From Takakia lepidozioides (taxonomy: Eukaryota > Streptophyta > Takakiopsida > Takakiales > Takakiaceae): a DNA stretch of 64,000 bases. The notes below the pieces were generated by a model. That model searched no databases, was not told the origin of the DNA, and was given only the letters and a program-made list of their open reading frames with translations. The stretch is taken from assembly GCA_030704615.1 (NCBI GenBank), contig CM060732.1, positions 60,555,053-60,619,052 on the forward strand, given 5' to 3'. The stretch's first letter is position 1. Each line of letters begins with the position of its first letter. The position numbers and the translations under genes are program-made. Below are positions 47,123-57,012 of the stretch, piece after piece.

Positions 47123-47778
47123 CACGACTTGAGGGATGACGAAATACAGAAATTGGAGAGATGGACAAATACAGCGAAAAGAGAGTATTGGACTGTAATT
47201 TCTAAACGTGCAAATGAGAAATAAGTAGATTTTCCTGTAGACTATAAAAAACACACAGATGTCATAACATTTTCTACGGGAAAAAATGTAATTCACACGA
47301 GAGATTATGGAAATTCAGAGAGATACACCTGCGATGGCCACAGAGGTACAAGATGCTCAGAGAGATGCACTATGGGCAGTGAGGTGGGAGATGACTAGAG
47401 AGGTGCGGGAAACACAATCTACAAGTGAGAGGTATGGAGATAGAAGTTTGATCAGTTTACACTCAAACCTTATATAGAGGTGGAAACCGGGTTGCCAGTT
47501 GGAACCCCTCCAATAGGATAGTGCGATATATTGTCTCATGGATCGATTTTCGGCGCCGTTCATCCATGTGATGATCTAGCAGAATGCATTAGAGTGAGAG
47601 TCATGAAGTCATATGTCTGTCTAGCAATATGCACACGTCATTCCAGTGTAGCCATGACCGTGACTGGTAGTCATAGCTGCCATGCCAATATTCATGGTCA
47701 AACATGTTTGACCTGTGTTGCGCAGAGTCCGGAGCCATGCAGTCGCATATACGCCTTCCCCAGACCTGCATTATGACT

Positions 47779-48015
47779 TCAAAAGCATTTTACGACTGCA
47801 AATGGCATTTCTGCCACAAATCTGTCATGAGCGCACCCATGGGAGTCATAAAAGCCGAAATCTGTTGTAGTGGTTGTGTCAAATTTTTGTGCCTTATTTG
47901 GGTCGTTTAGGAGCTTAGATAGCTTCACGAGCCTCATCAGATCTTTTGACCATATAATCTTTGAGGGCCAGTCAGAGTAATACTTCTTAAGATTGTCGTC
48001 GTCTACGTCTTGCAC
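47779..48015 (-). pseudogene. Unassigned coding-like segment, 78 codons
   Basis: A charged, protein-like frame ('SDWPSKIIWSKDLMRLVKLS') runs into the TGTAGTG tip at 47,872. The host sequence reads straight through that tip, so the tip may be coincidental. The family is unknown. Confidence 0.3.
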
Positions 48016-48055
48016 AAGTTCCTACGACATAATTGAATAAGGTCAGAAATGATAT

Positions 48056-48081
48056 GAACCTCCACTGTCTAGTGGAGGTTC
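48056..48081. repeat. AACCTCCACTG palindrome, best copy
   Basis: Two 12-bp arms (GAACCTCCACTG and its near-exact inverse) around a 2-base centre. This is the most perfect member of the set found between 46.7 and 51.5 kb. Confidence 0.7.
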
Positions 48082-48354
48082 ATGTTGTTACAAAAATTGG
48101 ATTTTGTGGAGAAATTTACCTTGGCAACAATGATCGTGTGTTGTCCACCGATGACGAAGAATCTGGACTTTTCCACCTCCTTCCAGTTTCGCGGTTTCGA
48201 ACTAAAAACCTCCATAGGCTTCTCGGGGTTGCGGGAATCAAATAAATTGGATGTTTGGAGTCGAACACCCGGAGCTAGTAAAGACGCGCTTTGACTTTGT
48301 CTTTGTGCTTAACATTTAGGGGCCTGTACACCATATCCCTAGGAGCAAGCTCCA

Positions 48355-49200
48355 TCATGGAAACTTTGACGTCCTGGGTCGCCTCAAACCCAAAAGGAAA
48401 CATGTCATTGTAGTCTTGAACCTCTCCTGCATCTTCTCACACTTCTCTTTGTTGAAGATGTCTGCAGCCTTGGGTTTCTTGTTATTTGTCATGAAAGCGG
48501 GATCCATCTCCTCCTTTTGTTTCTTCTTTCCCCCTGATGTCCCGGCTTCATTCTCATCACCACCGGCATCAGTGGATTTCCGTTTTCCCTTCCTTGGCCG
48601 CGCTCTCGGAGCCTCCTCCTCCCGCGTCTTTGCAATCTCCTTACCCTTTAAGTAAAGCACATCCAAGAAAATACCCCAAGCCATGCAAAAACCTGCATCT
48701 ATAAATTGAGTACCCTCGTCGCAATATGTGAACCCCGCCCGAATGGACTCTCTCATCATGGCCTTCCTTAGAAGTCGTACCTCCAGTTTGAAGCCAAACG
48801 TTCTGGGAAATCTATCATCTTCCATCATGAAAATGACCAACATCGGAAATTCCACCTCCATCTCTAGCTCTACGTCGACCACATCTCCATATTTGAGCTC
48901 GGCGACCTCTGCACCAATCTTGTAGTGGAACCAGAACTTATGGTCTAGAGCTGTTCCAACGAGGACAATGCCCTATTCTGTGAATTTCGGGTTGAGCTCA
49001 AAAATTGCCAGGTGATCATTCTTGAAATTTGGAGATTTTCGAGAAACAAATGAATCACAGATAGGTTTGCACATTCCAACAATACAATCCCTGGGGGTGA
49101 TGTTGCTATCGACAGAACAAACCACCTCGGTCGTCAGACACATATCATAACGACCATACAAAATTCTTAGGACCTCCACTCTCCAGTGGAGGTTCACCAC
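48355..49200 (-). pseudogene. Unassigned minus-strand protein-coding region (two frames)
   Basis: The frames 49200-48973 and 48882-48355, with an open linker between them broken by one stop, give a protein-like sequence. It has a hydrophobic/acidic middle ('VDVELEMEVEFPMLVIFMME'), a cysteine-bearing segment and a basic tail resembling a nuclear localisation signal ('RARPRKGKRKS' and 'SGGKKKQKEE'). I recognise no family. The interruption and mixed frames suggest a pseudogene or unspliced exons of an unknown gene or mobile element. Confidence 0.4.
49171..49195. repeat. AACCTCCACTG palindrome copy
   Basis: GACCTCCACT, a 4-base centre, then AGTGGAGGTTC. It overlaps the start of the minus-strand frame at 49,200, where it is read as NLHWRVEV. 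Confidence 0.6.
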
Positions 49201-49423
49201 TGCACACTCTCATAGCTGACAGATAAAACAATTCAATTCAGGAAGAAAAAAAGATTTCACTCATTAGAAGAAAAAAATATTTATTAAGAGAAGGCTCGTC
49301 TCGCCATTCCATACATCATCCGGTCTCAAAATTGTTCGAATATCGAATACCTAATACTTGAAAGAACTCGATATATTCTTGTAAGTTGAGGTTCATCCCT
49401 TCATTTTCTTATATGTACAATAA

Positions 49424-50021
49424 CTACATGAGGCTCTCTCGAATCATCCTGAGGGTTTCAGGGGAGTACTCTCTAGGGGTATATGTCGGAGAATCTTCAG
49501 GGACGTACTGAGGAGAATCTGCAGGGACGTATTCTGGAGAATCAGCGGCGACATATTCTGGATAAATTACAAGTACAAATACTGGATACTGCGGAGAGTT
49601 GGGACTGTATCCGGGAGAGGACGGAAGGACGGATCCAGGGGACTGTTCACTATCTCCTACAGAAATGTGATAATCTGAATTAGACTGAAGATTGCAGTCA
49701 GCAGTTTCATCTTTTTCTTCCTCGGTTTCCTCTGTTGTCTCCCGTCAAATAACTTCCTCGAACATTGATTCTTCAGTGCCCGGATTTATGAAGGTTCGCA
49801 CGTCAGAGCCCACATCTGAAATCTGATTCTCAGATCTCTTTTTGAAGGTTTTTGTTTTCGACAAAACCAGTTTTTGCGTCTTGGTTTTCTGCTTTGTTGA
49901 TGTTTACTGGATTCTGTCTCCTTGGCCTCTTACAGATGTCGACGACGGTCTCAGAACTATCTTTGGCCACCGTGTGCACTCCTATGCACCTTCTTTTTAT
50001 ATTGACATAACAAAAAATCAA
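49424..50021 (-). pseudogene. Acidic, Tyr-Pro-Ser repeat protein fragment
   Basis: The minus strand reads a basic segment (50021-49842), then after a frame change an acidic Glu-rich segment and four to five 'SPxYVPxD' repeats ('SPGYSPNSPQYP', 'SPEYVPADSPQYVPED'), ending at TAG (49424). One internal TGA follows GTT ATT. The repeat resembles proline-tyrosine linker tails but I cannot assign a family. It may belong with the coding pieces at 48.4-49.2 kb. Confidence 0.35.
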
Positions 50022-50044
50022 CGCAGGGGAGGCACCGACATAAG

Positions 50045-50890
50045 TCTATTTCAAAGCCGATACCAATCTGGTCTTCCCTAGGCATAGGAGGTGGTGCAGG
50101 TGGGGCTTGAACCTCAGGCCTTGGAGCTGGTGCAACATGAGTAATGGCCATGGCAGCAAGACGTTGTTCTAGCTGGGCAAGCCCTATCCACTGCCTTGGT
50201 CATGACCTTGACCCTGACCTTGTGCTCCTTGGTTTTGGTTATGACCTCCACCACGACCTCTGCCTCCTCTACCTCTCTGGACTACATTGCCTCGTCCTCG
50301 GCCACCATTGTTCCTTTGGAACTGGCCTGGCCGTAGCTCAAGATGCAAGTCATAACAATGGGCCTCATCATGCCTATACTTGCCACAAATGCCCACATTG
50401 TAATTGTGTAGGCTGTGCCTATGTCGGCCCTTTGCCTCTCTCCGGGCAATCCTTCTTAATATGAGGTCCTCCACAATCCCAACAATTCACACCCGACTAT
50501 TGTTGGCCTGAGGATGAAGGAAGAGGCCTTTGCATCTAAGATCCTCTCTGTCCTCCCCTGCGCTTCGCTTGAGCCCCCTTGTTGCCCTAAGCACGTTGGG
50601 ATAGTGCTTATTGTTGACTAGGAGCCCCACTTTGTTGTGTCTCCTTACCTAACCCCACCATGACCACTCGCTCCTCCACCATATTGAGCTCTATCCGTTC
50701 TACCAGCAAAAACACATTTGCTAACGTGGGTTGGTCCACTTGTAGAAGAGTTGCATCTCGCACCCTTCTCCTCAGCTCCTTGTCCAATATCCCATACCAG
50801 AATTGGACTGCCTAAGCTTCCTAACCCCTTGGGTTACATTTATCAAGCGCCTCATGCGAGTGTAAGCCTCCCTCAAACTCTTAGTAGGCC
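50045..50890 (-). mobile_element. gag: Retroelement copy 3: gag fragment
   Basis: Homologous to the gag of copies 1 and 2 from 'PTESLREAFTRMRRL' (around 50,880) through the zinc knuckle 'CGKYRHDEAHC', the GRG-rich tract and 'QRLAAMA' (about 50,150). It is more diverged than copies 1 and 2 are from each other and is broken by frameshifts. It is cut at 50,890/50,891 by a CACTA-like terminus. Confidence 0.8.
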
Positions 50891-51540
50891 CACTACAGCA
50901 AATTGGGGGGGGGGGTTGCGATGCCAGCCGCGCCCCCACGCCCCGCACGGCGCCGAGTGTGCAACGCCAACCCCGCGGAGCGTGTTTGCGACGCCAAGCC
51001 GTCGCAGCCAAACCCTGCGGGTCGCCACCTGGCGCCGGGGCCAGGGGGCGACGCCTGGCCGTCGCACGGGCGGATGAAGGACAGTAGGTAGCCCTTCCGT
51101 GCGACGCCCAAGCATCGCCCCCAGCGAAGGGAAGAAGCCAGCCCATTCTAGTGACGGCCGGTCGTCGCAAGCCCCAAAAAAAAAACATATTTTTGCCCTT
51201 TTTTTCATCGCAGCCTTTTTATGCGACGCTCGGCCGTCGCATGGTGGCATGAAGGGCAAAAGGCCCCTGCGACGGCCGGGCGTCGCAAACAGCCCGGCTG
51301 CCCTATTCTTTCAAACAAAAAAACATGTCACAGCTTGCGACGACGTGCCATCGCCAATTGCGACCCCAGACCTCGTAAATCCATTCTTTCAAAACAAAAA
51401 ATCAGGTCGCAGTTGGCGACGGTTGGCCGTCGCCGTTTGCGATCCCTGGCCTCATAAATACCTCCACTGGGCAGACGAGGTTCGTGTGGTTTGTCCTGCC
51501 GGAGTTTATGGAGGTCTAGAGGTCTACTGAGACTAGTCTA
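50891..51540. mobile_element. CACTA-like terminus with TGCGACG subterminal repeats, copy 2
   Basis: Begins CACTACAGCAAATTGGGG directly at the edge of the gag fragment. It carries many TGCGACG...CGTCGCA motifs for about 550 bp, as at 45,821, ending near an AACCTCCACTG-like palindrome (51460-51482). The opposite end was not found. Confidence 0.5.
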
Positions 51541-52530
51541 CTAGAGTAGCGTCTACTAGGCCCGAATATCGGAAATTCGAAAAACCAATCGCACAAAACC
51601 ATGATCCTAACCCACCATAACCCTAATCCATAACCCTAATAATCCAGCAGCACCATTAAACCAGGACCACAAACCACCCTTACATACCACCATACAAACC
51701 ACCAGAAGAGAAGCAGCAATGAATTGAAACACCTAAATAGCTTTAATCAATTCAAACTAATTGAAACAGCTTTGGAAGCAATGAATTCAAACAGCTTTGG
51801 AACGAATGAATACAAATGAGATGCTCCGCATCAGACAAGACAGCACACTCACGAAACGTGACATGCTAGAAACAAATGGTGCTCTATAATCTCTGGAACG
51901 AAAGCGAGTGAGGAAACAAAATCAAACCTACAACGACGTGGGCGATGCTGACCAATAAGCAGTAAAACAAAAGCAACAGCAAAACAAAAACAAAAGCAAA
52001 TCAACAAACAGATCAACAAGCACAGGAACAAACTGAAACAGCATAACAACAACAAATCTGCAAAACAAAACAAGCCAGAGCGAGCTAGAGAGAATCACAT
52101 CGAACCTGAGAGAAATAGTAAACAAAAAGATTATCTGCTGGATGCCTAAGCTATATCAGTGCCTTGTTGATGACCTAAAACGCCTGACCCTTAAGCTTCC
52201 ACCACTTTGCTCTCCCCTCCGTTCTGTTTCCCTCCCGTCTCATGTCTGCGCTTGAGAGAGGACTAAGGAAGGATGTGGTGTATGCTTGTGATTTCAAGGA
52301 TGATTTCTGCAAAGGGCCCCACTGGATATCAAAAAGTAAACTTCTCTTGAGCCCATCACAAGTTTGCCTTCATTGGAATTGTCTCTCATCTTTCTTATTT
52401 CACACTGTAGCTCAACTTTAGGGCTGGAGACATGACACTGCCACTGTGACAACATGAAAGTATCCAAAAACACGTAACAGAGATGAGGAGAAACTGTGGA
52501 TGAATACTTTTCTAACCCAAGTCAATGCTG
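51541..52530. other. No recognisable gene
   Basis: Unremarkable intergenic sequence with CAAAACAAAAG-rich low-complexity patches (51,960-52,080). No coding, RNA or transposon signal was recognised. Confidence 0.5.
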
Positions 52531-54500
52531 GGACACCGAGGCAAAAAGGTAAATGCTTGATACATGAGAGTAGCAGACGCAATTCAGTATAGGAACTAGT
52601 GTAATAAGCTGAGTTGGGTGTTTCCTAGAACAAATCTAGCTGTCATTATCAGCTGCAAGAGACAAAAAGGTGAATGCCTGTTGGACTACAGAGAGAAGCA
52701 GATGCAATATAGAATTGGAACTACTATTATAAGTAGGGCTTGGGTGTTTGCTGGACGGACTTCACGCCGTTAGTGTCAACTGCTAGCAGCAAGGCTGACG
52801 ATGTATTTATGATTTGTATACAGGCAGGGATATATAGCTGAAGGACTAGGGATAGAGGTCCAGATTTATCCAAGAGGGCTAGATTTCAAACACAAGATTA
52901 CTTCTGATTCCCTGTGGATCAATAGCTACAAGTGGATAGATGGTCAACTGGAAACGGCAACGGCAACAGCACAATTGATAGAACAAGGCACTGCTGATGA
53001 AGGTACCTTCTTCAACACATTTCACCCTGTTTTTCCTGCTATCAGAGTCGTCCCTGAATTTTGATGTTGAACTCTGCAAGGTAGCTGAGGAGAAGTTCTG
53101 GAAGGAATACGTTTAAGACCCCAATGGTGGAACAATCGAGGCAAAAAGGTGAATGTCTGTTGGAAGTAGACGCAAATCAACATAGGAACTAGTGTGACAA
53201 GTAGGGTTGGGGTGTTTGCTGGAACAATTCTAGGTTGCCATTGTCAGCTACTAACCGCAAAGCAAGGATGTATGCATGATTTTGTGCAGAGGCATGGATA
53301 GCTGAAGGGGCAGGGATAGAGTGTGGGTCCAGATTGCTGGATTTCAAGCTCCAAATTACCTATGATTCCATGTGGAAGGATAGCTACAAGAAACCTGCAT
53401 GGGTAGATGGTCAACTGGAAGCCGCAGCAGCAACGGCACAATTGATAAAATCAAGCATTGGTAATCAAGGCACCTTCTTCAACACAATTCACCTTGTTTT
53501 TCCCTCTAATCAGAAATCGGTTCTAAATTTTCATGTTCAATTCTGCAAGTTAGCTGATTGAGTGAACCTTTGATAGTTTGGAGTGACTTTGACAAAGTAC
53601 TACCAATGTGACAACAGGAAAGTGTCCAGAAACAGGTAACAGAGATGAGGAGAAGTTGTGGAATGAATACTTCCTGACTCCAGTCAATGGTGGGACAATC
53701 GAGGCAAAAAAGTGAATGTCTGATGGATTACAGAGAGTAGCATATGCTATTAAGCATATGAACTAGTGTGATAAGTAGGGTTGGGGTGTTTGCTTGAACA
53801 ATTCTAGGCTGTCATTGTCAGCTGCTAGCAGCAAGGCAAGGATGTATCCATGATTTGTGCAGAGGTATGGATAGCTGAAGGGGCAGGGATAGAGTGTGGG
53901 TCCAGATTCATCCAAGAGGGATGGATTTCAAGCTCCAGATTACCTATGATTCGATATAAAATCAGGCACTGGTAATCAAGGCACCTTCTTCAACACAATT
54001 CACCTTGTTTTTCCCTCTAATCAGAAATCGGTTCTAAATTTTCATGTTCAATTTTGCAAGTTAGCTGGTTGAGTGAACCTTTGAGAGTTTGGAGTGACTT
54101 TGACATGGTACTACCAATGTGACAACAGGAAAGTGTCCAGAAACAGGTAACAGAGATGAGAAGAAGTTGTGGAATGAATACTTCCTGACTCCAGTCAATG
54201 GTGGGACAATCGAGGCAAAAAAGTGAATGCCTGATGGATTACAGAGAGTAGCATATGCTATTAAGCATATGAACTAGTGTGGTAAGTAGGGTTGGGGTGT
54301 TTGCTTGAACAATTCTAGGCTATCATTGTCAGCTGCTAGCAGTAAGGCAAGGATGTATCCATGATTTGTGCAAAGGTATGGATAGCTGAAGGGGCAGGGA
54401 TAGAGTGTGGGTCCAGATTCATCCAAGAATGTTGGATTTCAAGCTCCAGATTACCTATGATTCCTTGTGGAAGGATAGCTACAAGAAACCTGCGTAGATG
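52530..54500 (+). repeat. Tandem array of about 0.5-kb units with an embedded short ORF
   Basis: Units are marked by GAGGCAAAAARGTGAATG at about 52,535, 52,660, 53,130, 53,698 and 54,211. The last two are about 513 bp apart and nearly identical. Each unit contains a segment translating to a peptide with 'WVDGQLEAAAATAQLI' and 'GTFFNTIHLVFPSNQ'. The most complete frame is 53334-53561 (75 residues); in later units it is partly deleted. This looks like tandem duplication of an exon or a small gene. I recognise no family. Confidence 0.65.
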
Positions 54501-55204
54501 GTCAATTTCTTGTTGTGGTAGTGCTTAGCAACATCGTGCTTGAAGAATGAAGTATATTTTAGGAATGTATATAGGCAGACTGGTTCAAACACCATGTCAG
54601 TGTCTGATGTATTAACATCCAATATCGTTCGAAGGTGCAATGTCCTCTGAGGTTGTGTTGTATGACATGTTTGATTGTAGTTGTGCCTTTCATATGTTGT
54701 TGCTTCTGCCAGTCTATGCAACAGGGTTGGTGGTAGAATTTTTCTTTGCCACTCTTTGCAACTGCCAACAGGGTTGGGGGTCAATTCGTTGGTCATTGAA
54801 AGATTAATGCATGCTCTCTTTCCCTGCATAGGGGTTGTGTCTTGGTATAGATGGCCTTTCTTCTTTGCCAATTGTTGTGCTTATGAGAGCTCCACAAAGT
54901 TAAATTTCATATTAATTTAATTTAATTTAATATCTAAATTAGTCATTTAAAATTAAATAACATTTAATAAATTGTAAAATCTACATGATCAACAGGTGTC
55001 AGTCATACCTGCTCCAACGAAACCACGTGCCATCTGTAGTGTTGTAGTGATATAGTCATACCCATAGTCGTGTAGTCATAAAGATATGACTACTCCACTG
55101 CACCATCAGGTGATGATTACATATGTCAATGCCCAAGGATCCCACATGTCACGCAGAGGCCTCTCCATGTAGGCGCAATGTTGTAGTGATGTAGTCGTAA
55201 CCTC
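54501..55204. other. No recognisable gene; 3' flank of retroelement copy 2
   Basis: Contains a TTTAATTTAA-rich patch (about 54,905-54,960). The bases just before 55,205 (ACCTC) would be the target duplication of copy 2 if the same bases flank its other end outside the window. Confidence 0.4.
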
Positions 55205-55391
55205 TGTCGTGCGCATACATATCGCTACACAACTACATCGCTGTCCAAAACCACACAACACATGTGCACACCACACACTAGTATACTACTAGTCCACACT
55301 AGTCCAGCCACTAGTCCAACCACTAGGCTACAACTAGTCAGTCACTAGGCTGCCATTATGCTGCCTACTATGGCAGTCACTAGTCCACACA
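55205..55391 (-). repeat. Terminal block A, outer copy (copy 2)
   Basis: Starts TGTGTGGACTAGTGACTGCC (at about 55,391) and ends GCGCACGACA at 55,205, the boundary with flanking DNA. Nearly identical to the inner A block at 55722-55909. Confidence 0.8.
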
Positions 55392-55393
55392 AT

Positions 55394-55719
55394 GATAAAG
55401 AGGAAGAATACAAGCACAAGCTCATGCGAGCTCACAAAGCTGAAGCATAAACTTATGCATATATAACCTCATCACTCAAATACAAGTCAAGCCAAGTGCA
55501 CCCCACGCCATGGGGAATCCACACTACGGCGCCATAGCTAGGCGCGGTGAGGCTCAACTCGAGAAAGATGAGCCTCATGCGCTTGCCGTGAAGATAACCA
55601 CTCCAGGGCCTAAATCTGCCTTGACCCCTGGATTGACACTTGGGCCAATCCCAAATGTCAATATGTAAAAGCTAGCTATTTCCTAGCTAGTTTCACACTA
55701 GTGGTAAAATAACTTGACA
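55394..55719 (-). repeat. Terminal block B, between two A blocks (copy 2)
   Basis: Starts TGTCAAGTTATTTTACC (at 55,719) and ends CCTCTTTATCA. Homologous to the 5' terminal block of copy 1, including the CTCGAGAAAGAT-complementary motif. Joined to the inner A block through the perfect palindrome GACAGCTGTC (55716-55725). Confidence 0.8.
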
Positions 55720-55721
55720 GC

Positions 55722-55909
55722 TGTCGTGCGCATACATATCGCTACACAACTACATCGCTGTCCAAAACCACACAACACATGTACACACCACACACTAGTA
55801 TACTACTAGTCCACCACTAGTCCAGCCACTAGTCCAACCACTAGGCTACAACTAGTCAGTCACTAGGCTGCCATTATGCTACCCACTATGGCAGTCACTA
55901 GTCCACACA
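55722..55909 (-). repeat. Terminal block A, inner copy (copy 2)
   Basis: Directly follows the polypurine tract (minus strand AGGGGGGCGAT) and corresponds to the only A block of copy 1. A followed by B here would form a conventional TG...CA LTR of about 515 bp. Confidence 0.8.
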
Positions 55910-56169
55910 ATCGCCCCCCTAGCTGGTGCTTAGGTCCCTCTAAGTCCAGGTAGCCACAAGATGTGATAGTGACCATAGCCTCACTAAGTCCTCCACCATT
56001 ATCCCTACTACACTCAAACTCGATAGATCAAGAGGCCGGGTGCAAGAGTTGCCCCATCATTAGGCGCCATCTTGCAACCTGTGAACTTGAGCTTGGGATC
56101 TCATGTATTGACTCCTATGAGCTTGGCCTCCCATGTCTTGTTAGCTGCCTCCAGTCATGTCCACTGCCA

Positions 56170-57012
56170 CTATCCCAAGCAGTGTGGACACAACCAATCT
56201 CCGTCAGGAACCTTCTCAAGAGGTGGTGTCAAGCATCCCATATGCCAACCCCTTGAGCATCGATCACACACCAGCATGGTGGCTGCCCCTTTGGCAGACC
56301 CACAAAGCATGCACCTCAAACCTGCAGGTACCACTGCCAAGTTTGGGTCAACTCTGCCATCGACATTGGGAAGGTGACATGGCGCACAATTACGCACATG
56401 GTCCTTCCAAGTCATGCCATCCCGACCCTCCAAGATCAGGACCCCTGAGGGCAACACCTCTCGAACCCTCAGAATAACACGCCCTGCAGTAACATCCAGA
56501 GTCGTAGGAGCAGTCTGCTGCAAATAAACATAGTCACCAGGGCTAAACCTCCGAACCCCAGGACGATATCCTCCACCACGTATAGTGGCATACCTCAACG
56601 TATCACGGTGTTGTGCAATGGCAAGGTTCTCAAAAGCCATGGGCATGACTTTCTTGAACAACTCTGCACGCTGATCACATGCACGTACCCACACGTCCGG
56701 ATCGTCAAGGTTAAGGACTTGAGCAGTGTCCCTACGAATGGCTGCAGGCAAATCCGGCTCCCGGCCAAAGAGAAGGAAATATGGTGAGAAGGAGGCAAGT
56801 GATGCTTGTTTGCTGAACCTGTAGCCCATGGCTAACCAAGGAACCTGAAGATCGCAATCTCCTAGGTGTCCCTTCTGCAAGCCATACTTGCGCAAACCCC
56901 TCTTCACCGTCTGAACAACTCTCTCTGCTAAGCCATCGGCCTCAGGATGATCCCGAGAAGTGGTGCGGTGGTCTATCAAGGCTTTATCACACAAAGCCTG
57001 AAACTCCCCCAA
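56170..57012 (-). CDS. Integrase core end, C-terminal domain and PHD finger, copy 2
   Basis: The frame of 280 codons continues the integrase after a one-base loss near 57,056. It carries the catalytic glutamate region ('HPEADGLAERVVQ'), the C-terminal integrase domain ('FSPGDYVYLQQ', 'VREVLPSGVLILEGRDG') and, at residues about 235-279, a complete PHD finger: CMLC, CDRC, GWHMGC, CPHC (C4HC3). The finger ends two residues before the stop, so it is the extreme C-terminus of the polyprotein, the position where chromoviruses carry a chromodomain. By analogy it may direct integration to chromatin with a particular histone H3 state (inference). Confidence 0.9.
   Translation of the reverse strand: MGEFQALCDKALIDHRTTSRDHPEADGLAERVVQTVKRGLRKYGLQKGHLGDCDLQVPWLAMGYRFSKQASLASFSPYFLLFGREPDLPAAIRRDTAQVLNLDDPDVWVRACDQRAELFKKVMPMAFENLAIAQHRDTLRYATIRGGGYRPGVRRFSPGDYVYLQQTAPTTLDVTAGRVILRVREVLPSGVLILEGRDGMTWKDHVRNCAPCHLPNVDGRVDPNLAVVPAGLRCMLCGSAKGAATMLVCDRCSRGWHMGCLTPPLEKVPDGDWLCPHCLG

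Noticed and set aside
45821-47872. A complete CACTA element spanning 45,821-47,872
   Set aside because: The right tip (GTTGTAGTG) has different subterminal motifs, the 3-bp flanks (AGT and GTT) do not match, and a protein-like frame runs across the right tip.
55205-55909. Assignment of the element to DIRS/PAT because of split direct repeats
   Set aside because: The polyprotein has a clear DDE integrase and aspartic protease and no tyrosine recombinase, and copy 1 has a target duplication. The circle-integration reading is preferred.
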